Positions 28,551-38,044 are shown, counted from the first letter of the stretch. The stretch: DNA of 64,000 nt from Pseudomonas entomophila (GCF_023277925.1 NZ_CP063832.1:2682001-2746000), one strand, 5' to 3'. A program made the numbers and translations. Notes: generated from the sequence alone by a model not told the origin.

Positions 28551-29176
28551 GCGTTGGCCAGGAACGGAGTGGGGTCGCCGCAACCTTCGCGAATCAACGC
28601 AGGTTCGTCGCCGGACAGGTCGATGACAGTGGATGCCTTGAGGTCACCGAAGCCGCCATCGATGATCAGGTCGACGTGATGTTCCAGACGCTGACGGATC
28701 TCGTAAGGGGCGGTCATCGGCTCTTCATCGCCCGGCAGGATCAGGCTCACGCTCATCAATGGCTCACCGAGCTCTTCGAGCAAGGCCAGGACGATTGGGT
28801 TAGAGGGGACGCGCAAGCCAATGGTGCGGCGTTTTTCGTGCATCAGCAGGCGCGGCACTTCACGGGTGGCATTGAGGATGAAGGTGTAGGGGCCTGGAAT
28901 GTGCGCCTTGAGCAGACGGAAGGTTGCGGTGTCGATCTTGGCGAAGGTGCCCATCTGCGAGAGGTCGCAGCACAGCAGGGTGAAATTGTGGTTCTTGTCC
29001 AGCTGACGCAGGCGGCGGACACGCTCGATGGCGTTCTTGTCGCCGATCTGGCAGCCCATCGCATAGGCCGAGTCGGTCGGGTAGACCACGACCCCACCCT
29101 TGCGGATGATCTCGACAGCCTGCTTGATCAGGCGCGCCTGCGGGTTTTCCGCATGAATCTGGAAAAATTGGCTCAC
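28547..29176 (-). CDS. yciO: YciO-type Sua5/YciO/YrdC family protein
   Basis: A 209-residue member of the family that includes threonylcarbamoyl-AMP synthases. It closely resembles YciO of E. coli: VSQFFQIHAENPQ, then GGVVVYPTDSAYAMGC, KRRTIGLRVPSNPI. The GTG start at 29176 aligns with YciO residue 1 and has an AGGA site. YciO has weak or no TsaC activity in tests reported for E. coli, so its role is not fixed. The neighbours trpH, yciB and yciI repeat the E. coli yci group. Confidence 0.85.
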   Translation of the reverse strand: MSQFFQIHAENPQARLIKQAVEIIRKGGVVVYPTDSAYAMGCQIGDKNAIERVRRLRQLDKNHNFTLLCCDLSQMGTFAKIDTATFRLLKAHIPGPYTFILNATREVPRLLMHEKRRTIGLRVPSNPIVLALLEELGEPLMSVSLILPGDEEPMTAPYEIRQRLEHHVDLIIDGGFGDLKASTVIDLSGDEPALIREGCGDPTPFLANA

Positions 29177-29189
29177 GAAGTCGTCCTGT

Positions 29190-30050
29190 TCATACCGCCA
29201 TAGGTTGTTCATGTCGGAATCGGCGCCACAGAGGTGGCAGGTCCTCGGGCAAGGGCCGGTAGGCACCGATCTCGCCCCAGGTGCCAGGGCCGTGGAAATC
29301 GCTGCCGGCACTCGCCAGCAGGCCGAACTCACGGGTGAGGATGGACATCGTCCCCACCTGCTCGGGCGGCATCATCCCATTGACCACTTCCAGTGCCTGC
29401 CCGCCTGCCTGAATATAGTCGGCAATCAGCCGTCTGCGCTTGCTGCGAGTCAGTTCGTAGTGCATGGGGTGGGCCAGGCTCACCCAGGCATTGGACTGGC
29501 GTAGCGTGGCGACGGTTTCCTCCAGCGTCGGCCAGTGCAGCTTGACGTCCCCCAGCTTGCCGGCCCCCAGCCACTTGCGGAAGGCTTCGCCACGGTCCTT
29601 GACGAAGCCGGCACGCACCATGAATTCGGCGAAGTGCGGGCGCGCCGGGGCGTTGCCGCTGTCGCCCAGTTCCTGCTGCACGGCCCGGGCGCCGTCGAGC
29701 GCGCCAGGCATGCCCTTGGCCGCCAGCTTGCGGTCGATTTCCTCGGCGCGCAGCCAGCGGCCACGGTGCAGGTTGTCGATAGCTTCGAGCAAGGGTGGCG
29801 CATCCAACGGGAAATCATAGCCCAGCACATGAATGGTCGCACCGCCCCAGGTGCATGACAGCTCGACACCGCTGACCCACTGCATGCCTTGCTCGGCGCA
29901 CGCCTGGCGCGCCTCGGGCAGGCCTTCGAGGGTGTCGTGGTCGGTGAGTGACAGTGTCCGCACCCCGTGCTCGTGGGCCCGGGCGACCAGCGCCGTGGGC
30001 GACAGGGCGCCGTCGGAGGCCGTGCTGTGACAGTGCAGATCAACATTCAT
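29190..30050 (-). CDS. rnm: PHP-domain phosphatase/5'-3' exonuclease (TrpH/RNase AM)
   Basis: A 286-residue PHP-domain enzyme. Metal ligands are visible in [23 protein letters not shown], the central H of [13 protein letters not shown] and [11 protein letters not shown]. coli YciV/TrpH is a 3',5'-nucleoside bisphosphate phosphatase that also trims rRNA 5' ends as RNase AM. The start MNVDLHCH at 30050 is the natural one. It is divergent from yciB with only 67 bp between them. Confidence 0.88.
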   Translation of the reverse strand: MNVDLHCHSTASDGALSPTALVARAHEHGVRTLSLTDHDTLEGLPEARQACAEQGMQWVSGVELSCTWGGATIHVLGYDFPLDAPPLLEAIDNLHRGRWLRAEEIDRKLAAKGMPGALDGARAVQQELGDSGNAPARPHFAEFMVRAGFVKDRGEAFRKWLGAGKLGDVKLHWPTLEETVATLRQSNAWVSLAHPMHYELTRSKRRRLIADYIQAGGQALEVVNGMMPPEQVGTMSILTREFGLLASAGSDFHGPGTWGEIGAYRPLPEDLPPLWRRFRHEQPMAV

Positions 30051-30117
30051 GGAGGAGCGCTTTCGCCGGAATCGATGTTTGTTATTATGCCGCCACATCC
30101 CGCTTCTGGCTGCCACT

Positions 30118-30714
30118 GTGAAACAATTCATCGATTTCATCCCGCTGCTGCTGTTCTTCATCGTCTACAAACTGGACCCGCGCCCGGTCGAATTCGCCGG
30201 CCACGGCTTCGAGTTCGGCGGGATCTACAGCGCCACCGCCATGCTGATCGTCAGCTCCGTGGTGGTCTACGGCGCGCTGTTCCTGCGCCACGGCAAGCTG
30301 GAAAAGGGCCAATTGCTCACCCTGGTCGCCTGCCTGGTGTTCGGCGGCCTCACACTGGCCTTCCACAGCGAAACCTTCCTCAAGTGGAAAGCGCCGGTGG
30401 TCAACTGGCTGTTCGCTTTGGCCTTCACTGGTAGCCATTTCATCGGCGACCGGGTGCTGATCAAACGCATCATGGGCCACGCCCTGACACTTCCCGAAAC
30501 GGTCTGGAACCGCCTGAACGTGGCGTGGATCGGCTTCTTCCTGGTGTGCGGCGCCGCCAACCTGTTCGTCGCCTTCACCTTCCAGGACTTCTGGGTCGAC
30601 TTCAAGGTGTTCGGCAGCCTGGGCATGACCGTGATCTTCCTGGTGGCCCAGGGTGTCTACCTGTCGCGCCACCTGCACGATACCGACCCTACCACCTCCA
30701 AAACCAAGGACTGA
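30118..30714 (+). CDS. yciB: septation/intracellular membrane protein YciB
   Basis: A 198-residue inner-membrane protein with five to six helices, starting GTG ([19 protein letters not shown]) as in the family. It shows the conserved [19 protein letters not shown] and LNVAWIGFF segments. In enterics YciB acts in cell-envelope synthesis and division. It is followed one base later by yciI. Confidence 0.92.
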   Translation: MKQFIDFIPLLLFFIVYKLDPRPVEFAGHGFEFGGIYSATAMLIVSSVVVYGALFLRHGKLEKGQLLTLVACLVFGGLTLAFHSETFLKWKAPVVNWLFALAFTGSHFIGDRVLIKRIMGHALTLPETVWNRLNVAWIGFFLVCGAANLFVAFTFQDFWVDFKVFGSLGMTVIFLVAQGVYLSRHLHDTDPTTSKTKD

Positions 30715-30715
30715 C

Positions 30716-31015
30716 ATGCTCTACGCCATCATCGCCAGCGACGTCGAAAATTCCCTGGAAAAACGCCTGGCCGCCCGCCCCGCCCACATCGAGCGCCTGC
30801 AACAGCTCAAGGCCGAAGGCCGCGTGGTGCTGGCCGGGCCGCACCCGGCCATCGACAGCAACGACCCGGGCGCAGCGGGTTTCAGCGGCAGCCTGATCGT
30901 CGCCGAGTTCGACTCGTTGGCCGCCGCCCAGGCCTGGGCCGACCAGGACCCGTACATTGCTGCGGGCGTCTACGAAAAGGTCGTGGTCAAGCCGTTCAAG
31001 CAAGTCCTGCCTTAA
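30716..31015 (+). CDS. yciI: YciI family protein
   Basis: A 99-residue YciI-like ferredoxin-fold protein ([17 protein letters not shown], and the [11 protein letters not shown] and AGPHPAID motifs with the family's His/Asp pair). Its activity is unknown. It starts one base after the yciB stop, so the two are probably co-translated. Confidence 0.92.
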   Translation: MLYAIIASDVENSLEKRLAARPAHIERLQQLKAEGRVVLAGPHPAIDSNDPGAAGFSGSLIVAEFDSLAAAQAWADQDPYIAAGVYEKVVVKPFKQVLP

Positions 31016-31025
31016 GCGCCAGCGC

Positions 31026-31112
31026 CGTAGGAGCCGGCCTTGCCGGCGAACACCGGCATAGCCGGTGCCAGCCAGCGCAGTGCATGGTTTACCAGCAAGG
31101 CTGGCTCCTACG
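31026..31112. repeat. inverted REP pair
   Basis: GTAGGAGCCGGCCTTGCCGG facing CAGCAAGGCTGGCTCCTAC, with an extra small palindrome CACCGGCATAGCCGGTG between them. It lies between yciI and the coiled-coil membrane protein gene. Confidence 0.75.
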
Positions 31113-31189
31113 GTTTACGCAGTACGCCTATTCAAAATTTCCGACCTACGGCCGACAACCTCCTGAACCGATACGAATCAGGAGTTCCA

Positions 31190-31582
31190 ATGCGTCAAGG
31201 TCCGATGTCCCTGCTGCTTTGCCTGTCACTGCTGTCCCCTCTCGCCGTGGCCGAGCAGCCGCTGTCGCTGGAAGCCGGGGCGCGGATCACCGAGCTGCAG
31301 CAGCGCCTGGAAGAAAGCGAGCAGCAACGCAATGCGCTGAACCAGCAGTTGCAGAACCAGGACAGCACGCGCGAAAGCGCCCAACTGGCCCGCCTGCGCC
31401 AGGATAACCAGCGCCTGAAGCAGGCCATCAAGGAACTGCAGGCCGGCGCCAGCCTGCCCCAGCGCCTGCTTACCGACCAGCAGCAATGGTTCCTGATCGG
31501 TTCGGTCGTTGCACTGTTGTCGGCAGTCTGCGGTATCTTAGCCAGCGGCGGACACAGAAGACGCCGTCAATGGTTGAATTGA
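31190..31582 (+). CDS. membrane-anchored coiled-coil protein upstream of cpxR
   Basis: A 130-residue protein with a signal peptide (cleavage after AVA), a long coiled coil (about 30-88, rich in Gln, Leu and Glu), one transmembrane helix (about 99-119, WFLIGSVVALLSAVCGILA) and a basic cytoplasmic end HRRRRQW. This is like the C-terminal part of TIGR04211/YgiM proteins without the SH3 domain. An AGGAG site precedes the ATG. It ends 7 bp before cpxR, so it is probably in the same operon. Function unknown. Confidence 0.75.
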   Translation: MRQGPMSLLLCLSLLSPLAVAEQPLSLEAGARITELQQRLEESEQQRNALNQQLQNQDSTRESAQLARLRQDNQRLKQAIKELQAGASLPQRLLTDQQQWFLIGSVVALLSAVCGILASGGHRRRRQWLN

Positions 31583-31589
31583 GTGAAAC

Positions 31590-32267
31590 ATGAGCGAGCT
31601 GTTACTGATTGATGATGACCAGGAACTGTGCGAGCTGCTCGGCAGCTGGCTGACCCAGGAAGGGTTTGCGGTACGTGCCTGCCACGATGGCCAGAGCGCG
31701 CGCCAGGCCCTGGCCACCCAAGCCCCGGCGGCAGTGGTGCTGGATGTCATGCTGCCTGATGGCAGCGGCCTGGAACTGCTCAAGCAGTTGCGCAGCGAAC
31801 ATACCGACTTGCCGGTGCTGATGCTTTCGGCCCGTGGCGAGCCGCTGGACCGCATCCTGGGCCTGGAACTGGGCGCCGACGATTACCTGGCCAAACCCTG
31901 TGACCCTCGCGAGCTCACCGCACGCCTGCGTGCGGTGCTGCGCCGCAGCCACCCCAGCGCCCCCAGCAGCCAGGTCGAGGTCGGCGACCTGGCCTTCAGC
32001 CCGGTGCGCGGCGTGGTCAGCATCGATGGCCGCGAGATGACTCTCACGCTCTCCGAGAGCCGCATTCTCGAAGCCTTGCTACGCCAGCCCGGTGAGCCGC
32101 TGGACAAGCAGGAGCTGGCGCAGATCGGCCTGGGCCGCAAGCTGACCCTCTACGACCGCAGCCTGGACATGCACATCAGCAACCTGCGCAAGAAGATCGG
32201 CCCACACCCCGACGGCCGCCCCCGTATCGTTGCCCTGCGCAGCCGCGGCTACTACTACAGCCTCTGA
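31590..32267 (+). CDS. cpxR: response regulator, CpxR type
   Basis: A 225-residue OmpR-family regulator. The receiver domain has phospho-acceptor D52 (LDVMLPDG) and the lysine in DDYLAKP. The C-terminal winged helix ends with RSRGYYYSL. It lies with a Spy/CpxP-like gene and a sensor kinase gene (32949), the same order as PA3204-3206 of P. aeruginosa, so an envelope-stress role is likely. Confidence 0.85.
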   Translation: MSELLLIDDDQELCELLGSWLTQEGFAVRACHDGQSARQALATQAPAAVVLDVMLPDGSGLELLKQLRSEHTDLPVLMLSARGEPLDRILGLELGADDYLAKPCDPRELTARLRAVLRRSHPSAPSSQVEVGDLAFSPVRGVVSIDGREMTLTLSESRILEALLRQPGEPLDKQELAQIGLGRKLTLYDRSLDMHISNLRKKIGPHPDGRPRIVALRSRGYYYSL

Positions 32268-32271
32268 TCAC

Positions 32272-32356
32272 TGTAGGAGCGGCTTCAGCCGCGATCACCC
32301 GTGAAGCGGGTGCCAGGCACCGTGATGCCTGTATCGCGGCTAAAGCCGCTCCTATA
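32272..32356. repeat. inverted REP pair between cpxR and the spy-like gene
   Basis: TGTAGGAGCGGCTTCAGCCG facing CGGCTAAAGCCGCTCCTA, with CACCCGTGAAGCGGGTG between them. This is the GGCTT-AGCC REP type. It may uncouple cpxR from the downstream genes. Confidence 0.8.
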
Positions 32357-32477
32357 GAGTGCTTATGCCCCACCCCGCATCTTTACCCAGCCTTTACCCT
32401 CGCCTGACCGCCCTTGACCTTGATCTCCCTAGACTGAACTCATCCGGTAACCACCGGCCCATGACAGGAGAGAAACC

Positions 32478-32894
32478 ATGCGCAAGACCCTTATCGCCCT
32501 GATGTTCGCCGCCGCCCTGCCGACCGTGGCCATGGCCATGCCTGAAGGCGGCCCGCGTCACGACGGCCCGCATCATCGCGGTGACGCGCCTTTCGCCCAA
32601 CTGGACCTGAGCCGCGACCAACGCCAGCAGATCGGCAAGCTGATGGGTGAGCAGATGCAACAGCGCCGCGACATCACCGAGCGCTACATCAACAAGCTGC
32701 CCGCCGCCGATCAGAAGGCCATGAAGGACGAGATCAAGGCCAGCCACGACAAGACCGAGGGCCAGATCCGCGCCCTGCTCAAGCCCGATCAGCAGAAGAA
32801 GTTCGACGAACTGCAGAAGGAACGTGCCGCGCGCAAGGCCGAATGGCAGGAGTTCCAGGCCTGGAAAGCTGAAAAAGCCACCAAGGCCCAGTAA
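32478..32894 (+). CDS. periplasmic Spy/CpxP-family protein
   Basis: A 138-residue protein with a signal peptide (cleavage near AMA) and a helical mature part rich in Gln, Lys and Asp. LTxxQ-like repeats are seen at LDLSRDQRQQIGKLM and LLKPDQQKKFDEL. Members act as periplasmic chaperones or inhibit the CpxA sensor. A promoter with its own control is likely, as the gene follows a REP pair and has the site AGGAGAGAAACC before its ATG. Confidence 0.82.
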   Translation: MRKTLIALMFAAALPTVAMAMPEGGPRHDGPHHRGDAPFAQLDLSRDQRQQIGKLMGEQMQQRRDITERYINKLPAADQKAMKDEIKASHDKTEGQIRALLKPDQQKKFDELQKERAARKAEWQEFQAWKAEKATKAQ

Positions 32895-32948
32895 GCTGTC
32901 CACCCGCAGCCCGGCCCGCAACAGTGCAGGCCGGGCATTGCTCGCTTC

Positions 32949-34295
32949 ATGGAGGTGCTTGTCTTGCGTTCACTGTTCTGGCGCATCCTGGCCAGCTTCT
33001 GGCTGGCCATCACCCTGGTCGCCGGCCTGTCGATCCTGCTCGGCCATATGCTCAACCAGGATGCCTGGATCCTCAGCCGCCACCCAGGCTTGAACAACCT
33101 GGCCAGTCACTGGGCCCAGCACTATGAACAGGAAGGCCTGGAGTCATCCCAGCGCTTTCTGGAGCGACGCAAGCAACGTTACCGGATCGACGTCCAGGTG
33201 CTCGACGACAGCGGAGACGCCGTGGTACCCGGCACCTTCCCGCGCCGCGCCGCCGCCTTCGAGGCGCGCCAGCACAATGACGAACGCCGCCTGCCCTGGC
33301 GCCGCCTGACCGAGGAATACACCAGCCCCACCAGCGGCGAAACCTACCTGCTGATCTACCGCATCCCCCATCCGGAGCTGGCCGCCTGGCATCGCGAGAG
33401 CCTGATCTGGCCACTCAGCGCCCTGGGGATAGCCTTGGTGGTGCTGACCCTGTTCAGCCTGCTGGTCACCCTGTCGATCACCCGACCACTCAGCCGCTTG
33501 CGCGGCGCTGTGCACGACCTGGGGCAGGCCAGCTACCAGCAGAACAGCCTGGCCCGCCTGGCCGTGCGCCGTGACGAGTTTGGTGTGCTGGCCAACGACT
33601 TCAACAAGATGGGCGCCCGTCTGCAAAGCCTGATCGGCAGCCAGCGCCAGTTGCTGCGCGATGTCTCCCACGAACTGCGCTCACCGCTAGCGCGCCTGCG
33701 CATCGCCCTGGCCCTGGCAGAGCGCGCCGAGCCCGAGCAACGCCAGGCCCTGTGGCCGCGCCTGACCCGTGAATGCGATCGCCTGGAGGACCTGATCAGC
33801 GAAATCCTCGTGCTGGCCCGGGTCGACGCCGAGCAGGCCCACGCTGAACGTGTGGACCTCAATGCCCTGCTGGGCGGCGTGCGCAAGGACGCCCAACTCA
33901 GCGCGCCGGAGCAGGAGGTGAAGCTGGACGCACAGCCGGGCCTGGTGTTGCAGGGGTGGCCGACCTTGATCGAGCGGGCGGTAGATAACCTGCTGCGCAA
34001 TGCCTTGCGGTTCAACCCGGCAGGGCAGCCGATCGAGGTGCATGCCCGCCACGAACAGGATCGCATCGTGCTGAGCGTGCGCGACCATGGGCCCGGGGTG
34101 GCGGCGGAATATCTGGCGCAGTTGGGTGAGCCGTTCTTCCGCGCGCCGGGGCAGGACGCGCCGGGGCATGGGCTGGGGTTGGCGATTGCGCGCAAGGCAG
34201 CGGAGCGCCATGGTGGAACGCTGACCGTGGGCAATCACCCGCAGGGTGGCTTCGTCGCAACACTGGAGTTGCCCAGTGAGGCCAATGCTGGCTGA
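32949..34295 (+). CDS. cpxA: sensor histidine kinase, CpxA type
   Basis: A 448-residue kinase: TM1 (about 8-30), periplasmic domain (about 35-150), TM2 (about 156-176), HAMP (about 178-230), HisKA with the phospho-histidine in RDVSHELRSPLARLR, and an HATPase_c domain with DNLLRNALRFNP, DHGPGV and GHGLGLAIA. The GGAGG inside the first codons (32951-32955) lies 8 bases before an in-frame TTG at 32964. The true start may therefore be that TTG, shortening the protein by five residues. It pairs with cpxR. Confidence 0.85.
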   Translation: MEVLVLRSLFWRILASFWLAITLVAGLSILLGHMLNQDAWILSRHPGLNNLASHWAQHYEQEGLESSQRFLERRKQRYRIDVQVLDDSGDAVVPGTFPRRAAAFEARQHNDERRLPWRRLTEEYTSPTSGETYLLIYRIPHPELAAWHRESLIWPLSALGIALVVLTLFSLLVTLSITRPLSRLRGAVHDLGQASYQQNSLARLAVRRDEFGVLANDFNKMGARLQSLIGSQRQLLRDVSHELRSPLARLRIALALAERAEPEQRQALWPRLTRECDRLEDLISEILVLARVDAEQAHAERVDLNALLGGVRKDAQLSAPEQEVKLDAQPGLVLQGWPTLIERAVDNLLRNALRFNPAGQPIEVHARHEQDRIVLSVRDHGPGVAAEYLAQLGEPFFRAPGQDAPGHGLGLAIARKAAERHGGTLTVGNHPQGGFVATLELPSEANAG

Positions 34296-34421
34296 AAGAC
34301 CCTGGCCCGGCTATGCCGGGCATCGCCAACAAGGCTGGCTCCTACGAGGTTGCGGCAAAGCCGCGCGCCCCTGTGGGGGCGGGTTTACTCGCGATAGGCG
34401 GCGTAGCAGCCCCCTTCTGCC

Positions 34422-34979
34422 TCACTCGCCCCAGGCGCTGACAAACCGGGCGGTCTCCAGGACCGGTGCCGTGCGCGGCTCGCCCATCGGCGTACCAACA
34501 TACAGGTAGCCGATCACTTCCTCGTTCGCCTCCAGCCCCAAGCCCCTGTGCACATGGGCATCGAAGGCCATGTCGCCGGTGCGCCACACCGCACCGATGC
34601 CTTGGGCATGAGCCGCAATCAGAATGCCATGGGCGGCGCAGCCGGCGGCCAAACGCTGTTCGATCTTCGGCACCTTGAAATGGTCCTGCAACCGGGCGAC
34701 CACCACGATCAGCAAGGGTGCCCGCAGCGGCATCGCCCGGGCCTTGTCCAGCGCGGCCTGGGTGGCATCGCCCTTGGCCTGCACCGCTTCGGCGAACAGT
34801 TCGCCGAGCTTCTCCCGCCCCTGGCCCTCGATAGTCAGGAAACGCCAGGGACGCAGCTGGCCATGGTCCGGTGCGCGCAACGCGGCCTGGAACAGCGCTT
34901 CGCGCTGGGCGGCATTGGGCGCCGGGTCGGTCAGGCGTGGCACGGAAACACGGTTGAGCAATGCGTCGAGAGCCTCCAT
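34422..34979 (-). CDS. nitroreductase family protein (YdjA-like)
   Basis: A 185-residue flavin nitroreductase of the short YdjA/TdsD type. It shows the FMN-binding RAPDHGQLRPWRF and the C-terminal GAVWRTGDMAF and EVIGYLYVGTPMGEP segments. It probably reduces nitro or related compounds with NAD(P)H in the cytoplasm; the natural substrate is unknown. It is divergent from trkH. Confidence 0.88.
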   Translation of the reverse strand: MEALDALLNRVSVPRLTDPAPNAAQREALFQAALRAPDHGQLRPWRFLTIEGQGREKLGELFAEAVQAKGDATQAALDKARAMPLRAPLLIVVVARLQDHFKVPKIEQRLAAGCAAHGILIAAHAQGIGAVWRTGDMAFDAHVHRGLGLEANEEVIGYLYVGTPMGEPRTAPVLETARFVSAWGE

Positions 34980-35059
34980 CGGCTACCCTCCTGGCAAGTT
35001 GAAAGTGCGGCCATTCTGCACTATTGCGCCGCCATCGTGGGAGCGAGCTCGATCACGCG

Positions 35060-35087
35060 TTTACATCACCACCCCCACAGGTAGAAT
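35060..35087 (+). promoter_or_regulatory. sigma70-type promoter of trkH
   Basis: TTTACA (35060-35065) and TAGAAT (35082-35087) with a 16-bp spacer, about 35 bp before the trkH ATG. Confidence 0.5.
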
Positions 35088-35121
35088 GGCGCCCTTTCCG
35101 TTGCGAGTCAGGGCAGATCAC

Positions 35122-36576
35122 ATGGCATTGCCGACCTTTAGGATCATTGGTTTCATCATCGGCATCTTCCTGATCACCCTGGCGGTGAGCATGGTCGTGC
35201 CCATGGCGACCCTGGTGGTCTTCGAGCGCACCGGCGACATGCCGTCGTTTCTCTGGTCGAGCCTGATCACCTTCGTCGCAGGGCTCGGCCTGGTCATGCC
35301 AGGACGCCCCGAGCACGTACACCTGCGCCCCCGCGACATGTACCTGCTGACCGTCAGCAGCTGGCTGGTGGTCTGTGTGTTCGCCGCCTTGCCGTTCCTG
35401 CTGACGCAACACATCAGCTACACCGACGCCTTCTTCGAAAGCATGTCCGGCATCACCGCCACCGGCGCCACCGTGCTCAGTGGGCTGGACACCATGTCGC
35501 CGGGCATCCTCATGTGGCGCTCGATGCTGCACTGGCTGGGCGGCATCGGCTTCATCGGCATGGCGGTGGCGATCCTGCCGTTGCTGCGCATCGGTGGCAT
35601 GCGCCTGTTCCAGACCGAGTCCTCCGACCGTTCGGAGAAGGTCATGCCGCGCTCGCACATGGTCGCCAAGTCGATCGTGGCGGTATACGTCGGCATCACC
35701 GTGTTCGGTAGCCTGGCCTTCTGGTGGGCGGGCATGAGCCCGTTCGACGCGATCAACCATGCCATGTCGGCGATCTCCACTGGCGGTTTCTCGACTTCCG
35801 ACCAGTCCCTGGCCAAGTGGGACATCCCGGCAGTGCACTGGGTCGCAGTGGTGGTGATGATCCTTGGCAGCCTGCCGTTCACCCTGTACGTGGCCACCCT
35901 GCGCGGCCACCGCAAGGCACTGATCAAAGACCAGCAGGTTCAGGGCCTGCTCGCCATGCTGGTGACCACCTGGCTGGTACTGGGCACCTGGTACTGGGCC
36001 ACCACCGACCTGCACTGGCTCGACGCCCTGCGCCACGTGGCGCTGAACGTCACCTCGGTGGTCACCACCACCGGCTTTGCCTTGGGCGACTACAGCATGT
36101 GGGGCAACTTCTCGCTGATGCTGTTCTTCTATCTCGGATTCGTCGGCGGCTGCTCCGGCTCCACGGCGGGCGGCATCAAGATCTTCCGTTTCCAGGTCGC
36201 CTACATCCTGCTCAAGGCCAACCTCAACCAATTGATCCATCCGCGCGCGGTGATCAAGCAGAAGTACAACGGCCACCGCCTCGACGAAGAGATCGTGCGA
36301 TCGATCCTGACCTTCTCGTTCTTCTTCGCCATCACCATCTGCATCATCGCCCTGCTGTTGTCGCTGCTGGGGGTGGACTGGATGACCGCGCTGACCGGTG
36401 CCGCCGGCACGGTATCGGGCGTGGGTCCTGGCCTGGGCGAGGTGATCGGCCCGGCCGGCAACTACGCCAGCCTGCCGGACGCCGCCAAGTGGATCCTCTC
36501 CTCGGGCATGCTGCTCGGCCGCCTGGAAATCATCACGGTGCTGGTGTTGTGCATGCCAGCGTTCTGGCGTCACTGA
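35122..36576 (+). CDS. trkH: potassium uptake protein TrkH
   Basis: A 484-residue potassium-translocating subunit with four pore repeats. Selectivity-filter glycines appear in SGITATGATVLS, SAISTGGFSTSD, SVVTTTGFALGD and GTVSGVGPGLGEV. It works with the NAD-binding TrkA, not in this window. The frame is open upstream to 34624, but that part is antisense to the nitroreductase gene and is not expected to be translated. The last 44 bp overlap the 3' end of the convergent AraC-family gene. Confidence 0.93.
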   Translation: MALPTFRIIGFIIGIFLITLAVSMVVPMATLVVFERTGDMPSFLWSSLITFVAGLGLVMPGRPEHVHLRPRDMYLLTVSSWLVVCVFAALPFLLTQHISYTDAFFESMSGITATGATVLSGLDTMSPGILMWRSMLHWLGGIGFIGMAVAILPLLRIGGMRLFQTESSDRSEKVMPRSHMVAKSIVAVYVGITVFGSLAFWWAGMSPFDAINHAMSAISTGGFSTSDQSLAKWDIPAVHWVAVVVMILGSLPFTLYVATLRGHRKALIKDQQVQGLLAMLVTTWLVLGTWYWATTDLHWLDALRHVALNVTSVVTTTGFALGDYSMWGNFSLMLFFYLGFVGGCSGSTAGGIKIFRFQVAYILLKANLNQLIHPRAVIKQKYNGHRLDEEIVRSILTFSFFFAITICIIALLLSLLGVDWMTALTGAAGTVSGVGPGLGEVIGPAGNYASLPDAAKWILSSGMLLGRLEIITVLVLCMPAFWRH

Positions 36577-37579
36577 TCACCAAGCGCGCGCGGTACTCGC
36601 TCGGGGTGGCGTCGAACCAGCGGCGGAACGCTCGGTAGAAGTTGCTCGGGTCGGCGAAACCCAGCAGGTAGGCGGTTTCCAGCAAGGTCGTGCCTGGCTG
36701 GGCGAGGTACTGCTCGGCCAGCTCCCGACGGGTGTCGTCCAGCAGGGTCTGGAAACTGGTGCCCTCGTCCTGCAGACGGCGCTGCAAAGTGCGCTGCGAC
36801 AGGTGCAGCGCCTGCGCCACGGTTTCACGCTTGGGTTCGCCCTGGGGCAGGATACGACACAACACCTGGCGCACCCGATGTGTCACGCGGCTCTCCGAGA
36901 AGCGCGCCAGGTACTCGCCGGCAAACCGATCATGCAGCACTGCCATCGCCTCGTTGGCCGTGGGCAGCGGCGCCTCCATGTCGGCGCGCTCGAACACCAG
37001 CGCATCGTGGGGTGCGCCAAATACCAGCGGCGCATGGAACGCCACCCTGTACGGTTCGACATTGTGCGGTTGCGCCCCTTGGATCAATACGCGCCGCGGC
37101 TGGATGGGCCGGCCGCTCAGCCAAGTACTGAGCGACAGCGCGCAGGCCAGTGAAGCTTCGGCGCTATGGCGGGTCGGCGGCAGGTGATCGCCATGTACCG
37201 TGAGCACCAGGGCGTAGCCTTCGGGGCCAAGGCGAAAACTCAGGTCGGAGCTTTCCGCGATGATCCGCTGGTACCGCACCAAGCGTTCGAAGCCTTCGGC
37301 CAGGGTGCGGCTGGACATAAGTGCATAGCCCACCACATGAAAGGAGGCCGGCCGCACCACCCTGGCCATGTTCAGGCCGATGGCTTCGTTGCCGGACAAC
37401 TCGACCGCCAACTGCCACAGGCGCGTCATGGCATCTTGGGGGAAACGCGCATCTGGGTCGTCCAGCGCACTGAAGTCCAACCCCAGTTGCTTGAACATGG
37501 CCCGGCAATCGAGCCCTTCGAGCTCGAGCGCCTTGACGATCCCTGATGCCCAGCTGGCTGACGTGGTTCTCTCACTCAT
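36533..37579 (-). CDS. AraC-family regulator with arabinose-binding-like domain
   Basis: A 348-residue regulator. The N-terminal ligand part (PF12625 type, about 20-215, including MARVVRPASFHVVGYALMSS) is followed by the C-terminal AraC HTH with ALHLSQRTLQRRLQDEG and FADPSNFYRAFRRWF. It resembles the OruR/ArgR-like class of Pseudomonas regulators. The ligand and targets are not evident. Its 3' end overlaps convergent trkH. Confidence 0.85.
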   Translation of the reverse strand: MSERTTSASWASGIVKALELEGLDCRAMFKQLGLDFSALDDPDARFPQDAMTRLWQLAVELSGNEAIGLNMARVVRPASFHVVGYALMSSRTLAEGFERLVRYQRIIAESSDLSFRLGPEGYALVLTVHGDHLPPTRHSAEASLACALSLSTWLSGRPIQPRRVLIQGAQPHNVEPYRVAFHAPLVFGAPHDALVFERADMEAPLPTANEAMAVLHDRFAGEYLARFSESRVTHRVRQVLCRILPQGEPKRETVAQALHLSQRTLQRRLQDEGTSFQTLLDDTRRELAEQYLAQPGTTLLETAYLLGFADPSNFYRAFRRWFDATPSEYRARLVISDARTLACTTPAP

Positions 37580-37732
37580 GACAGGCTTCTTGTGCTGACC
37601 GCTCCTGCGGTGAACCGAAAGGATACTCAATTGGCGCTCATTGTCACTGGCCGGGGCCATCAGTGACTCTAGACTCGATTCAGGCTCCACGCCGTGTATG
37701 CTGTAGGCACCCGCGACTTCCGGAGCACCGCC

Positions 37733-38044
37733 ATGACCCGCACCGCGCAGTTCCGCAGTTTTGCCGAGTTCTACCCCTACTACCTCGGTGAGCACAGCAA
37801 CGCCGCCTGCCGCCGTCTGCACTTCGTCGGCACCAGCCTGGTGATCGCCCTGCTCGCCTACACCCTCGCCAGCGGCAAATGGCTGTTGCTGCTGGCCGTG
37901 CCGCTGGCCGGCTACGGCTTTGCCTGGGTCGGGCACTTTTTCTTCGAGAAGAACCGCCCGGCCACCTTCACCCACCCCTGGTACAGCCTGGTGGGCGACT
38001 TCGCCATGTTTCGCGACATCCTGCTAGGGCGCATCAGCCTCTGA
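37733..38044 (+). CDS. DUF962/Mpo1-like membrane protein
   Basis: A 103-residue protein with two hydrophobic segments and conserved histidines (FYPYYLGEHSNAACRRLHFVGTS in segments, VGHFFFEKNRPATF, HPWYSLVGDFAMF). The Mpo1 relative in yeast oxidises 2-hydroxy fatty acids with iron. Bacterial members are not characterised. It is a single gene. Confidence 0.85.
   Translation: MTRTAQFRSFAEFYPYYLGEHSNAACRRLHFVGTSLVIALLAYTLASGKWLLLLAVPLAGYGFAWVGHFFFEKNRPATFTHPWYSLVGDFAMFRDILLGRISL

Noticed and set aside
34624..35121. N-terminal extension of trkH by 166 codons
   Set aside because: This part is antisense to the nitroreductase gene, and TrkH family proteins start at MALPTFRIIGF.
35053..36573. A 506-codon open frame antisense to trkH
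   Set aside because: Extremely rich in H, Q, E, D and G, as expected for the complement of hydrophobic codons; no domain seen.
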